DNA from: Dryomyza anilis
Taxonomy: Eukaryota > Arthropoda > Insecta > Diptera > Dryomyzidae
Length of the DNA stretch: 64,000 nt
Direction: 5' to 3'
NCBI GenBank assembly: GCA_951804985.1
Contig: OX638134.1
Location: 80,641,679-80,705,678 of the forward strand
Made by a program: the position numbers and the translations under genes. The notes below the pieces were generated by a model that saw only the letters and a program-made list of their open reading frames with translations, did not search any database and was not told the origin of the DNA. Positions 46,345 to 59,449 of the stretch are shown here, piece by piece. Positions within the stretch are counted from its first letter, which is position 1, and each line of letters opens with the position of its first letter.

Positions 46345-47680
46345 ATTTTTCACTATAAATTAGATTTTTTCACTAAAATTCAAATTTTCACTATAAATTC
46401 AATTATCACAATTTTCTAAAATTCAATTTTTCACTAAAAATTCAAATTTTCACTAAAAATTCAATTTTTCACTAAAAAATTCAATTTTTAACTAAATATT
46501 CAATTTTTTACTAAAAAAATTCAATTTTTAACTAAAAATTAAATTTTTAACTGAAAATTAAATTGTTCACTAATAATTAAATTGTTCACTGAAATTCAAT
46601 TTTTCACTAAAAATTAATTTTTTCACTAAAAATTAAAACTTTAATTAAAAATTCAATTTTTAACTAAAAATTCAATTTATCACTAATAATTCAATTTATC
46701 ACTAATAATTCAATTTTTCACTAAAAATTCAATTTTTAACTAAAAATTCAATTTTTAACTAAAAATTCAATTTTTAACTAAAAATTCAATTTTTAACTAA
46801 AAATTCAATTTTTAACTAAAAATTCAATTTTTAACTAAAAATTCAATTTTATACTAAAAATTCAATTTTTAACTAAAAATTCAATTTTTAACTAAAAATT
46901 CAATTTTTAACTAAAAATTCAATTTTTAACTAAAAATTCAATTTTTAACTAAAAATTCAATTTTTAACGAAAAATTCAATTTTTAACTAAAAATTCAATT
47001 TTTAACTAAAAATTCAATTTTTAACTAAAAATTCAATTTTTAACTAAAAATTCAATTTTTAACTAAAAATTCAAATATTCACTAAAAATTCAAATTTTAA
47101 CTAAAAATTAAATGTTTAACTAAGAATTAAATTTTTAACTAAAAATTCAATTTTTAACTAAAAATTCAATTTTTAACTAAAAATTCAAAATTTAACTAAA
47201 AATTCAAATATTCACTAAAAATTCAAATTTTAACTAAAAATTAAATTTTTAACTAAGAATTAAATTTTTAACTAAAAATTCAATGTTTCACTAAAAATTT
47301 AATTTTTAACTAAAAATTCAATTTTTAACTAAAAATTCAATTTTTAACTAAAAATTCAATTTTTAACTAAAAATTCAATTTTTAACTAAAAATTCAATTT
47401 TTAACTAAAAATTCAATTTTTAACTAAAAATTCAATTTTCAACTAAAAATACCATGGTTAACAAAAAATTCAATTTTTCACTAAAAATTCAATTTTTCAC
47501 TAAAAAATTTAATTTTTCACTAAAAAAAATCCATTTTTCATTAAAAATTCCATTTTGCACTAAAAAATTCAAATTTTTACTCTAAATTGAAATTTTCACT
47601 AAAATTAAAGTTTTCATTAAAAAGTCAAATTTTAATAAAAATATTTAAATTTTCACTAAAAATTCAATGCTTCAACAACA
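46345..47680 (+). repeat. 19-bp palindromic satellite, block 3 (AACT variant)
   Basis: The unit is mostly AAAAATTCAATTTTTAACT, so the linker is AACT here where other blocks have CACT. The margins have CACT units and more decay. About 68 units. The centre (46740-47050) is nearly uniform, suggesting expansion of the AACT variant from the middle. Confidence 0.9.
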
Positions 47681-49035
47681 AATAAAAAAATATTTCATAA
47701 AAAAAAACTGCAATAAATCTTGAACACTTTCCAAGTCTGTATGCCATATATTTAAGAAATATTAATAAAAAAAATCAGCCTTCAATTAATTGCGCTGCCT
47801 TCAAGCTATTTATGGAATTTTTTTTATTATTTGCCGGTTTTGCTCATTCTAGCATTCTCTTTGATTTTGTGCTTTGGCATTCATTGGTGCTGCTGCTGCC
47901 GCTGCATTGGGCAACAACATTAAAAACTATGAAAATCCAATAACTTTGGGGCCAAAAATATGCAAAGAATTTAATGCAAAAAGGGCACAAAAAGCCTTTC
48001 AATATTTTGGCAAAGCATTCGATATGCTTTGTGTAAATGTTGCGCATGAGGGTCCTGCGTACTACATCCTGCGTGCTACGTTCTTACGGCTCAATGCATT
48101 CTTAGTTGAAATTGCCACCGCTTTTTGTTTGGCAGCGCTTATTATCAGCTATCGGCTGCTGCTCATCTACTACTCTATCGTACAGAGGTCCTTCAATGTC
48201 GTCGTAGTCGTCGCAGCGCCTAAATCCAATTGTGAGACGTAAAATATTTGCACAGCGAATACATTGCAAATGCCAATGATTTCTGTTGCTACTGCTCCTT
48301 TGGCTGACGCATTTATGCTTTTATTGTTCGTCCTTCGCAGGACATTTTGTCGTTTTGCATGCAAATGGCAAAATTTTTGCAAATATTACTTTAGACGAAA
48401 ATCAGCGCATCAGGCATTTACAACAGCAAAAGTAATAAAGGCTGCTGTCTCTGCTGGTTGCATAAAAGATGTCCTGTCTATTTGGTCCTTTTTCATATTT
48501 TCCATACACACTTCAAATTCATTGATATTCTGTTTTCTGTTGTTGGCCACGTTGAGCCTTTGCTTTGGCGCGCGCTCTTTGTGCAAAGGATTCACAGGAT
48601 TCACATGCACATATATTCATTTGTCCTTGTTCGTCCTTGTTTGCATACAATGCCGCGCAAACTTCTGTCAATATTCCATTCAAAAGTTATTGCTTTTGAT
48701 ATTTATTGAAAAATGCTGTTCGCATTCATTGTGCTCGTCTGTCTCTCATCCTGCATATCCTTTGGTGTGTCTATATTTGATTCTTATTTTGTATGTTTCT
48801 GTCTGTGCCTGCGGCGGGCGACATTAATAAGGATACGAATGAAACTTTTGTGTTTAGTTACACGAAAACATCAATGTTTTTGGGCGATGTGTGTTGGTGT
48901 TGCTACTTTTGGTTGGAGCAAATAAGCAAAGGTCCATTGAGCAGGACTAGGTTTGTTTTTAATTTTTTTTTTAATAAAATTTTAAATTTAAGATAAATTT
49001 ATATTTATGGTGAAAAATTTATTTTCGAATGCTAA
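47681..49035. other. unique-looking spacer between satellite blocks 3 and 4
   Basis: GC-moderate DNA (47830-48930) with GCTGCTGCTGCCGCTGC at 47886. Frames of 122 codons (47874-48242) and 187 codons (48264-48827) exist, but neither starts with an ATG at its 5' end nor shows a domain. Conserved non-coding DNA is likelier than a gene. Confidence 0.4.
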
Positions 49036-49044
49036 CTTCTTTTT

Positions 49045-49530
49045 TTGAAGAATAAAATTTTTAGTGAAAAATTGAATTTTTAGTGAAAAATTGAATTTAG
49101 TTTGAATTTTTAGTGAAAAATTGAATTTTTAGTTAAAAATTGAATTTTTAGTTAAAAATTGAATTTTAAGTGAAAAATTGAATTTTAAGTGAAAAATTGA
49201 ATTTTAAGTGAAAATTGAATTTTTAGTGAAAAAATAAAAAAAAACTTAATTTTTAGTAAAATAGAATTTTTAGTGAACAATTGAATTTTTTAGTGAAAAA
49301 TTGAATTTTTAGTGAAAAATTGAATTTTTAGTGAAAAATTGAATTTTTAGTGAAAAAATTGAATTTTTAGTGAAAAATTGAATTTTTAGTGAAAAATTGA
49401 ATTTTTAGTGAAAAATTGAATTTTTAGTGAAAAATTGAATTTTTAATGAAAAATTGAATTTTTAGTGAAAAATTGAATTTAAAAAATTGAATTTTTAGTG
49501 AAAACTTAATTTTTTTAAGTGAAATATTAA
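49045..49530 (-). repeat. 19-bp palindromic satellite, block 4 (AGTG orientation)
   Basis: About 24 units of TTGAATTTTTAGTGAAAAA, inverted with respect to block 3, 1.4 kb away. Some units have AGTT in place of AGTG. Confidence 0.9.
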
Positions 49531-49587
49531 TTTTTATTAAAACAAAAATGTATGTAAAAAATATGAAAATATACAAAGCATTTAATA

Positions 49588-49817
49588 AAGGGTTTTTCAA
49601 CAAGAGCGCTACAAAAGTTTTTTTCGTGGGTTTTTCAACAGTGACGCTACAAAAGTAGAGTGGCAGGGACATCAAACGACGCCATATTTCTTGCGGCTCT
49701 TTTGACATTTCTCTTCAGTAAGGTTTGCCATTTCATGATGGAAAGATATACGAGCCAACAATTAGTCAAAATTATTAAAATTTACTAACGAAATTCAAAT
49801 TCGTATAAAAAACCCTT
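49588..49817 (+). mobile_element. MITE-3 of the DD41D mariner family, complete
   Basis: Flanked by TA on both sides (49586-49587 and 49818-49819). The left side has an outer end AAGGGTTTTTCAACAAGAGC and, 41 bp in, an inner end GGGTTTTTCAACAGTGACGC. The shared leader and a transposase start (ATGATGGAAAGATATACGAG) follow. The right end is a short AAAAAACCCTT. The length is 230 bp. Confidence 0.85.
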
Positions 49818-50860
49818 TATCATTTAAAACAACATTTAAAAAAATGCAATACCCAAAAAATCATTATTAAATTAAAATAAATATATTAAATTAATTAAAT
49901 TAAATGGATTTTCATATGCTCCATATATAAAAATCTCATTATTTTTTATATCTCATATTATATAAATATATAAATAAATAAATAAATAAATAAATAAATA
50001 TATAAATAAATAGCTATATTGACATATGATATATGACAAATGATAAGGCAGCTTAATTATGCTGCTATATATAAATATCAACATAAACAATTTAATAAAT
50101 TTATCTAGTGAAAGATTTTTCATAAATATAACGATTGAAATGCTTTAAAATGTAAAATATATTTTAGTCGATGTCACAAATGTCCTGTAATAAATAAAAA
50201 TAAAATTGATAACCTATTTTGTGAGTCATGTTGTAGCAGTCACAATATAAAACCAACTATATATAAATACAAAATCAAAACAAAATATGATAAAGTTATG
50301 AAAATAATAGCTTATAAAAATCATATAAAAACAAAGTCCTTTTCTTTGACATCATTTTGCTCCTGCTTTTGCTGCTATTGTTAAAATGATGTTGTTGCCA
50401 AAATGTTGAGCACAGCAGTATTTTACAACAAAGCTTTTGTGTATATGTTTGTATATTTTTGAGTCCTTTTTCAACAATCATTTTATCCTTTTTATGTTGT
50501 TTTATATTTGTGTGTGTCTTGTTTCGTATGATTGACTGAGCTAAGCAGCCGGTTTGCAGCTTATTGACGTTTTTTTCGTACAAAATTGTTGAATTTATAT
50601 TTTATAAAATAGCAAGGATATGTGAAAAAATGGTGCTGCTTATGCTAGCACAAAAATGTGAAGCTGCTTTTTGTGTTATAAGCAAGAAAAATTAAATTTA
50701 AATTTTTTTGAAAATTTTAAATTTCATGAATTTTAATACAGTCAAATTTTAAATATTTGAATTTTTTATTAATTATTTTAAATACTAAATTTTATTGTTT
50801 TTCAAATATCATTATCAGAAAAATAAAAAGTAAAACAAATGTTGAAAATTTTGATAAATT
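49818..50860. other. AT-rich intergenic DNA
   Basis: It contains (AAAT)n at 49971-50000 and otherwise A/T-rich unassigned sequence. The 95-codon minus-strand frame at 50296-50583 is not supported. Confidence 0.45.
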
Positions 50861-52470
50861 TACAACTCCCCACAAATGTTACTCATACGCACGGTAGCAC
50901 ATTTTTATAAAGCAACATTTTAGTATTATAAATATTATTCTTTCGAAATCATTTGTCTTTAAAACAGCATACATCATATTTTTACTGCAAAAATACTATC
51001 ATTTTAATTTTCAAAAAAATATAGTTGTGCTTTACATGTTATTCATACGCAACGTAGCACGAGTTTCTTGATTTTTGTAGAGCTGTCTTTTAAATATTTA
51101 AAACTTTTTTAAATGCAGTTATGCACTATACTATATTGTTAATCAAACACAATATTAAAATAAATTTGTGATTATCAAAAATTAAAAAAATTTTGATAAA
51201 TAAAATGTCACTTAAATTGTAAGTCATTTAAAATGTTTATCATATTAGTTTATTTTTGTAGAGCACACCATTCGGTTTTATACTATTCTGAAAACAGATA
51301 TTTATGCAAAAATCTACTATTTATAGTGCTAAATATCACATTTATTAGAAAACGTCGTAAACATCACTAAAATTTGGCTAAATATTGCAGCACTAAAAAT
51401 GTTACTCATACGCCAATAAAATTAAGTTGCGTTATTTTTACAGCGCAAGTCTATATGATTTCCCAAATTATTTAACTACAGTTTTGTGTTATATAAAATG
51501 TTTTTTAAATGTAATATACAAATAAATTTTTATAACAAAGATATTTTGTAAAATTTCAATAAATGCTGCAACCCTGAACGCAGAATATTACAACGTCTAT
51601 CATATTAGTAGACTTTTTTTTATCATATTTTATAGTTTTAGAAATTAAGTTTTACTGAAAATTGTATAAGTAGAACTGCATAAGTAGATACACATTGAAA
51701 ATTCAAGAGTTAAATAAATTTCGATAGATATATAAATACCTCAAAAAAGTATGAGTTGGTATATTTTTCCAATGTAATTTTATTCGTTTTTAAAAACTAT
51801 TAGAATGCAGTTTAATGCTATTTTATATTATTTTTCAAATAGATATTTAAACAAAATATTGTACAAAATAAATTGATATATACTGCCGCTCTTATGAAAT
51901 ACTCATATGCATCTAAACTCGTATTAGTTGATTTTTGTAGAGCAAGCTTTATTATTTTAAAAACTTATAGAAACGCAGTTTTGTGCCAACATATATATAT
52001 TAAAAAACTGCATGGTCAAATAGTTTATATAATTAACAAGAATCACTTAATTTTGATAAATACCACTGCACTAAAAATGTTACTCATACGCACTATGTTA
52101 AAACTTTATTGATTTTTCCAGTGTTGTTTGAATAGTTTTTAAAAATTATTTAAATACAGTTTAATGCAAAAATTTATTGTGTCTCAAATCGAATACTAAA
52201 AGAAATTTTTATTTCACAAAAATAACGAAAATTTTAATAAATACTACAACCCTTACATTATTACTCATACGCAACATATCACATTTTAGTAGATTTTTAT
52301 AGAACAAATGGTATGATTTTAAAAATTTATAAAAACGCAATTTTCTGCATAAATTCTCTGGCTATAGAAGTACATTATCATATGTTTATTAAAGTAGTAA
52401 CAATAATTACAATTTTGCAAAATAGTGCAGCACTCATAAAAATGTTACTCATACGCACTGTAGCACCATA
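50860..52470 (+). repeat. satellite of about 182 bp with a TTACTCATACGC box
   Basis: The box AATGTTACTCATACGCA is seen at about 50875, 51035 (ATTCATACGC), 51397, 51893 (ACTCATATGC), 52077, 52259 and 52441, with degenerate positions between. The last four are 182 bp apart. Each box is preceded by TTTTGATAAATACTGCA-like and followed by TTAGTTGATTTTTGTAGAGCA-like sequence. Outside the box the monomers are A/T rich and much diverged. Confidence 0.75.
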
Positions 52471-53300
52471 TGAATAATGCTCCTCTATTATACAAATCTA
52501 CACGCATATGTATTGTTAAATCTATAAACACATTCATTCAGTGACATAAATATGCATTAAGGAGATTTCGATTCGCATTAAGTGATGTGATGTGAAACAC
52601 TATTGCAAGGATTGATGGCTGTGCGACGAATGCATGCAGCTGAACTTTTGTCTCGATTTGCAAGTTTTCACATCAAGGTTTTTGAGGTCGACAACAGTAG
52701 CAACCGGCGGCAACAAGAAAATGCAACATTACAACGACAACAGTAACAGTAACAGTAGCAAACAACGGCAGCAGCAACACACAGCATGATTTCTAGAAAC
52801 TGCAACAGCAACAACTATGAATATGTTGCTGTGAGTTGCAATAGTATTTTTTTCTCGCTATTTTACGAGCAGCTGCAGCAATAACGATGGCAGCTGCAAC
52901 AACAACAACTATAATAAAAACAATGACAACAGCAACATCAATTGTTATGCAGCTGCGGGGCAATAATTGAAATATCGTTGCCATTGCAGATGTTTGTTTG
53001 CACACACGGATGCATAATGTTTTTTTATTTTTATTTTGTGTATATATGTTGCTCTATATGTTGTTGTGTATATGGCACGACATGTTGCTGTATATGTTGT
53101 TCTATTTTGTAACAAATACATAGTTGCAAATTGCATTTGTTTAGCATATGTCAGACAGCCATTGGCTATGACTATGTTTGGCAACGTGTAATTTGTGTCA
53201 ATGGTAGATTTCTAGGTAGCTGTAAAAACTACAGCATAAAATGAAGAAATGTCAAAATATTGCACAAATTTAGGTTAACAAAATAGCGATGCAGTTGTAT
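52471..53300. other. CAA/CAG-rich non-coding DNA
   Basis: 52690-52940 is rich in CAACAGTAACAGTAGC and GCAGCAACAACA words of the opa type; 53030-53110 has repeated TATATGTTGTTGTGTATATGG words. Short frames have no domain. Confidence 0.5.
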
Positions 53301-54845
53301 AGAAAAAAAACAAACAACTGAAAGTGAAATGCAAAAGGGAAGGTTGACAAATTGGGGAAATTTGATTTTCTACTAATTTCTATTTTATGCTTTATCACAA
53401 AAATAACAAATTCTTCAAAATATTCTTCAATTTTTCACCAACTACCAGATTTATTGGATACCCTGACATAACTCCCACGGATATTTATAACCCAATTCAT
53501 AATTATTTTCATAGTTTACTTGTTGTAATTTAAATCCACAAATAGTGTGACATAGAAACAAATGCGTATGGAGAAAAATCGGAATTTGAACTTTAAAACT
53601 TGATAGTTTAGAAACTATGCGAGACTCCACCAAAATCATTTTTTGAATTGACAAGGGAAACCCAAGGGTTCAAAATATATATTTTTACATTTTAAAATAG
53701 TGGGGCGTATATGTAATAGTGATTTGAAAAATATATTTTACTTTTTACTTTTTCTGTGTTAAATATATTTTTAACTTTTTTAATTGTTATTTTTATATGA
53801 AAGCATGATTAAAACGATTATATAAACCATTAACTTCATAAAAATATATTTTTCGGTAACAGAGATATAAATAATTATATAATATAGGACAGACAAAATC
53901 GCAAAAAAAGGAATAGATCGAATAAAAAAAATAATTTAAAAATAAATTTTGAAAAATATTTTTTTTGTAACTTGAGCTAACATTTTGTTTTATAAATTTT
54001 TACAAAAACAATTTTTTTTTTTTAATTTTTTTTTTTTAAACTTTAATTATAAAAACTATTTTTTATATACATTTTTTATAAACATTTTTTTTTTTTTTAT
54101 TTGAAAAAAATGTAGAATGAAAATTTACTTTTTATTAGATCAAGTTTCAAAAAAAAAAAAAAAAATTCCAAAATTTTCGAAAACAATTATTCCGAAAAAA
54201 TCGACTTTTTTCGAAATTATCATTTACAATATTGGAACTTGGTGGGCCTTAAAGACCATTTGTATTGAGACAGAATTTGAGGTATTTTTTCAGACGTTTT
54301 AAAACTTTTTTTGGAATAATTGTACCGACCGGTCAAAATGTTATTCAGATGTTTTAAAATTTTTTGGAATATATTGCACCTACCGGGTCAAAATGTTTAA
54401 GTAATTATTTTTTTTCTGTCATCGCGATATAAAAAATGGATTATTCAGGAATATTTCGAGCATAATTCCGGCAAAACCACAGAGCTAAATGAAAGTTTAA
54501 GGATGCGAATTATATAGGGGGTCCAGGCCACCGCTACTTTTTTGTTTTTTTACACTGGCGATATTAAAGTATTAATGGTACATGTCAAATAATATTGCAC
54601 TACTATTTTTCGCGAAACTTTGAAATGAAATAGCCTATTACTTATAACTCATTCAGATGAATACTAAAATGTACTCAAAAAAAGTTTTTCGTTGACATTT
54701 ACAAGCGTTGATTAGGTGGCAATTTACATTATAATGTCAAAGTTAATTTAAATGTCGCTCATGAATATCTTTTTATAATGTAAACAAGTTTTCTATCAAA
54801 ATTTAATGCATAAAAAATATGTAGAATTTTTCTCAATATTTGATA
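53301..54845. other. AT-rich DNA with a short tandem duplication
   Basis: 54290-54405 is a two-unit duplication of about 58 bp containing CCGACCGGTCAAAATGTT. The rest is A/T rich; T-runs and A-runs dominate 53940-54170. No gene is seen. Confidence 0.5.
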
Positions 54846-54849
54846 AAAA

Positions 54850-55207
54850 CGTAGGTTGGGCCACCCATTTTCTCACTATTAGAAGTACTCACAAAGATTT
54901 TCCTAGCTCAAATACAAGTATCATAGTTGTTATTTTAAATATAGAGTATCAGATCAAAACATTTTTAGTTAATTTTGAATGATTTTTCAATTTAGGGTTT
55001 TCGGTTTACATTTACGTATAAAATATCATATTGAATAACCATCACTTAATGATTTTGTAAGTTCCATTAAATGAGAAATAATTCAGGTTAGTTGAAAAAC
55101 TAATGAAAAATAACACTGGTTTGTTGATAAACAATAATATAATTAAAATAATTCAGTTTCGGTCATTTTGAAAGGTGTTTAACGATTGGTGGCCCAACCT
55201 ACGGACC
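54850..55207. mobile_element. possible MITE with CGTAGGTTGGGCCACC ends
   Basis: CGTAGGTTGGGCCACC at about 54851 has a perfect 16-bp inverted partner, GGTGGCCCAACCTACG, near 55190. The interior is A/T rich and non-coding. No target duplication is evident. Confidence 0.4.
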
Positions 55208-55329
55208 ATTTTTTTTTATGTAACCATACAAGATTCTTCTATAAAAGATGCCCCATTAAATGCACTTAAAATTGGTGTAAATTATTCCACTAATTTGATT
55301 GCACATAAAATGCTATAAACAAAATACAA

Positions 55330-55710
55330 AATTATGTCCAACCTAGGAACTTTTCCCCTAGATATTTCAAAGCAAACTTCGCCTTCTCTAAACCTTCAAA
55401 AAACAAATTTAAATTACCTAAAGTAAAAAATTTTCTCTAAAGATATTTGTTAATTTTCTTAAATAAAAAAAAAAATAATATCATATTTCTATTTTTAAAA
55501 AATATATTTTTGACACATTGACAAACCTTTCCCCTAGATATTTTGAAGCAAACTCCGCCTTTTCTAAACCTTCAAAACACAATTTTAAACTACCTAAACC
55601 TGTCAAAAATGTTCACTAGAGATATTTGTTAATTTTCTTAAATAAAAAAATAAATAAATAAAATATCATAATTTCTATTTTTAAAAAATATATTTTTGAC
55701 ACATTGACGT
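55330..55710. repeat. two-unit tandem repeat of about 186 bp
   Basis: The segment CCCCTAGATATTTCAAAGCA ... TTTTTGACACATTGAC occurs twice, with the ends at 55512 and 55698. The second unit leads into TTGACGTATGACG, a relative of the boxed satellite in inverted orientation, just before the LINE. Confidence 0.75.
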
Positions 55711-55721
55711 ATGACGTATTT

Positions 55722-57330
55722 ATCTATTTTTTTTTATTCCTTGACGTGTATTTACACAGTATGTTTAACGATTACATTTCAACATATACATTAACATTAT
55801 GTGAATGGTTGTCGCTCCTATTCAGAGCATAGACGGAAACGAACTCCTTCCATCGTCGTCGGTCCTGTGCGAGTCTTTTGATCTCTCGCCATGTTCCATG
55901 AGACTGATGTTCCATATGTGTAGATCTCATCCATGTGTTTAAAGGTCTCCCTCGTCTTCAAGAGCCATTTTTGCTATATCGTTGTCATCTTTGCGTAATG
56001 TGTGTCCTACCCATCTCCATTTTCGTCTTTTAATTTCATTGTTAATTGGTTCGTTAACCGTAAGTGTCAACAGTTCATCATTAGTGATAGTATGGGCCAG
56101 AAAATGCGGCAAAACCTCCGCAAGCATCTATTAATGAATACATGTAGTTTTCGTCGAATCGAGTCCGTTACTTTCCACGTCTCGCATCCGTACAGCAGCA
56201 CAGGTTTTACGCTCGTATTAAATATTCTAAGTTTAGTGCGTCTGGATGTTCTTCGTGAGCTCCATATTTTATTTAATTTGTGGTACGCATGCCGTGTTTT
56301 GTTTAGGCGAGCTGAGACGTCCTCATCTGCGCCTCCGTATTGTGTGATACTCCGTCTATTTCCACAGTTAATGCAGCAGGGTTCGTGGTTTTCACGCATA
56401 GTAGTTTGGTCTTGCTCATATTAATTTTGAGTCCCACCATTCCAGCATTCACGATCAGTCTCTCAAGCTTTTCCTTTGCTCCAGTCAGTGTATGTGTTGT
56501 AAAACAGATGTCGTCAGCATAATCAAGGTCGCTGAGTTGTTCACGTAGTCGCCATTGTATGTCGCATGGTGCCTCTATATTCGTCTCCACCAAAACACTG
56601 TCAAGGACGACAATGAAGAGCAGTGGGGAGAGCACGCATCCCTGCCTGACTCCCTTTGATATTAAAAAATTGTCGCTGTCCTTGCCCTTAAAGCGTACAT
56701 TGCAGTCTGCGTTTCTGTACAGTTCTTGTGTTAGTTCTACCAGTTTTTCGGGGATTCCGTAGTTTCTCAGTGCGCTCCATATGGCACTTCTTGAGATGGT
56801 CTCAAATGCACGTTCAAAGTCAACGAAAAGTAGGTAAAGTGATGATCTCCATTCCACTGATTGCTCGATTATCATTCTCAATGTGTTTATGTGATCAACA
56901 CACGAGCGCTGTGGTCTGAACCAGTTCTGCTTGCGGCGTAGCAGAGTGTTTAGCGTGTGTGCAATGCGGTCGAGAATTATGAAGGCTAACATTTTCGCTA
57001 TCGAGTTGAGAATAGTGGTTCCGCGCCAGTTTCGGCAATTGCTGAGATCGCCTTTTTTTTGGGATGGTCACGATGGTTCCTTTTTTCCAATCGTTGGAGA
57101 TACGACCGGTGAGCCATATGTCCTGAATCACTGGTTGAATCGCTGGGGCTAGGACACTGGCCCCATATTTGAGCAGCTCAGCAGGGATGTTGTCAGGTCC
57201 TGCAGATTTGTGGTTTTTTAGTTTTTTGGTTACATTTTCGATTTCTAAAACAGTTGGGGGGTCTGTTGAAATTCCTCTGTCTTTCAACGGGAGATTGCGG
57301 ATCATTGTTATTATGGTTCTGCGTCTCATT
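55722..57330 (-). mobile_element. 5'-truncated LINE (non-LTR retrotransposon) with decayed reverse transcriptase
   Basis: On the minus strand the sequence encodes the reverse transcriptase and C-terminal part of an endonuclease/RT-type LINE, probably of the RTE/SR2-like kind. In order: KSAGPDNIPAELLK (about 57205-57165), a frameshift at the T-run near 57055, DFERAFETISR (about 56825), QGCVLSPLLF (about 56635), the active-site box YADDICF (about 56525), then SVKPVLLYGCETWK (56200), KRRKWRWVGHTLRK (about 56015) and TWREIKRLAQDRRRWKEF (about 55885). At least three frameshifts separate these blocks. The endonuclease domain and 5' end are missing, as in typical truncated insertions. The 3' end has a short A-rich tail near 55722-55735. 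It is dead. The clade assignment is tentative. Confidence 0.85.
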
Positions 57331-57339
57331 TATAATTAT

Positions 57340-58490
57340 TAAAAAATATAGAAATGTTGTGTGGACATAAAGTAGTGACTAATGTAATTTAGCTAATATT
57401 ATTTATTTATTAATTTTCGTTTATATTTACTAATTAAATTATATTTCTTAGATTTTAAAAATTATAAAAATCAGCAATCTAAACTGGAAAAATTAATAAA
57501 TAATAAGAAATATCACCTTGAAATATTAAAAAAATCAATTAAACCACTTGACGTATGAGTAACATTAAATGACTGGTAATTTAAATCGATTTAATAAAGC
57601 CTTCAATGTACTTAGTAAAATATTTGTCAAAGCTAATGTATAGAAAATTGATTTTTTAAACGAATTTATTTAGTTCTATTAAATTAGTTGATTCACATTT
57701 CCAAGAAAAATCTGTAAAATCTTACGAAAACTTTTTTTTGCTCTTTTTCATATTTTTTTGATGTTAACACGTGTAACTATAATAACACAACAGTCTAATT
57801 TGTTACAAATTAATGGAAATATATACAACAAAAAAAACAAAATTTGTTCCTTTAAAATACTCAAAAACATATATTGAAACAATTTGACGTATGAGTCACA
57901 TTTCATGGGTAGACCCATTAGAATCTTTTAAATGTGTTTATATCTTAATACTAATATATAGAAAATTAAATATTTTAGCATAATTTATTTAAATATTTTT
58001 AAAACATCTCTTCAGCTATCCCAGAAAAATTCGCAAAGTCAAACAAATATATATTTTTTTTTGTTTTTCAATTTAATTTTAATACTTTTCAATATTACTA
58101 ATTTTATAAAATAAAAATTTAAATGCATAAAAGAAGTATTGAGTTTATTTAAATTTTTCTTATAATTTACAAAGCACATTTAGCACCACAGCAACAAATA
58201 CTGAAAAATATAAAATCAACATGTGATATCTAGTAATTTAAATTGACATTAGAAATATTTAAATGTGTACAGAAACATACTTGTTAACGCTAAGATAAAT
58301 AAAATTCAATGCTCTAACAAAATTTATTTAGTAACTTTAAAATGTATTTCTCGTATTTGGGAAAAATCTGCAAATTCGGATAAAACCCCATTTTCAATTT
58401 CATTTAATTTTAACACTTTTCAGTGTCAGCGTATACAAAAAATTAAAATTAAAATAGATAAAAACAGAATTGAGTTAATTTAGTTTTTTT
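57340..58490 (-). repeat. inverted, diverged copies of the TTACTCATACG-box satellite
   Basis: TTGACGTATGAGTAACATT at 57549 and TTTGACGTATGAGTCACATT at 57888 are the box in the other orientation, 340 bp apart. AAAAATCTGTAAAATC-like blocks recur at about 57707, 58026 and 58367. The monomers are strongly diverged. Confidence 0.6.
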
Positions 58491-59440
58491 TTTAATTTAC
58501 AAAACACTTTAAGCGCCACAACAACACCGCAAATTGCAGCAACATCCGTTTGCTGTTTAACATCAGACGGAGGAGAGATGGCGACGTCGACGAAGACGTT
58601 TACTTTGTTTTTTGTTTTTAACATTATTATTATTCTTGTTGTTGTTGTTGTGCTTCTGACATTTGAGTGATGCGTTTGCAATTAGCGAAAGCACAAAGCT
58701 TTTAGGAAGACAGACAGACCGACAACAACTACACAGCCACGCATGCAAAGACTTAAATATTGTTTGTTGCTTGAATTGTGCTGCTTCTTTAGCACTTGGC
58801 AACCCTGCCATTCGTCACACACACTGAGACACAAACACACACACAGATATTAACTCATTTAACGCCTGCATTTTGTTCTCCAGTTGTTTTTGCTGTTTCT
58901 TTCTTTGTTTGACTGGTTGGGGTTTTCTTGGCAAAGTTCTTTTGTTGTTTTTGTTTCTTGTTGTTTTTTTTTTTTGTTTGTATATTTATTTATTTTTGTT
59001 GTAATGACTTTTTGGCGTATCATATGATTTCTGGTAACGAGTTAATTGCATAATGAAAAATAAACACTTGGCAGCACTGACAGCAACTCTAGCTGGCACT
59101 TGCTTCAGTCTTTGGTTTTTTCTTTTTGCCTTTGTACTTTTTGTTTGTGTTCTAAACGCTTCTGCTGCTGCTGCTGATTCTGCCAACTTTTTTTGATTGA
59201 GTATCGTGCATCGTCTGCCCTATGTGTAGCGTGTGTGTCCTGTCTGTGCCGCGCTTGACGGAAATGCGGCTAATTGCTTAATGGAAAAATTGTGTTAAAC
59301 GATGCGAGTGCTATTTATTTTCTTCAGTTTTGTTTTCTAGTTAATATTTTCATTATCTTATAAAGAAATTTAAAATTTTATATTATTTATTTATATATTT
59401 TTTTATTACTTTAATTATTATGTTATTTATTTATAGTTTT
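58491..59440. other. unassigned GC-moderate DNA
   Basis: 58500-59290 looks like unique DNA with TTGTTGTTGTTGTTGTGC and GCTGCTGCTGCTGATTC words. The segment at 59285-59345 recurs at about 59617-59695 (AAACGATGCGA..TAATATTTTCATTAT), a local duplication. No gene is seen. Confidence 0.45.
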
Positions 59441-59449
59441 ATAATTCAT

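Noticed and set aside
47874..48827. 122- and 187-codon frames in a non-repetitive region
   Set aside because: They begin at TTG, not ATG, show no domain, and have Cys/Phe-rich composition typical of chance frames; overlapping frames on the other strand are equally long.
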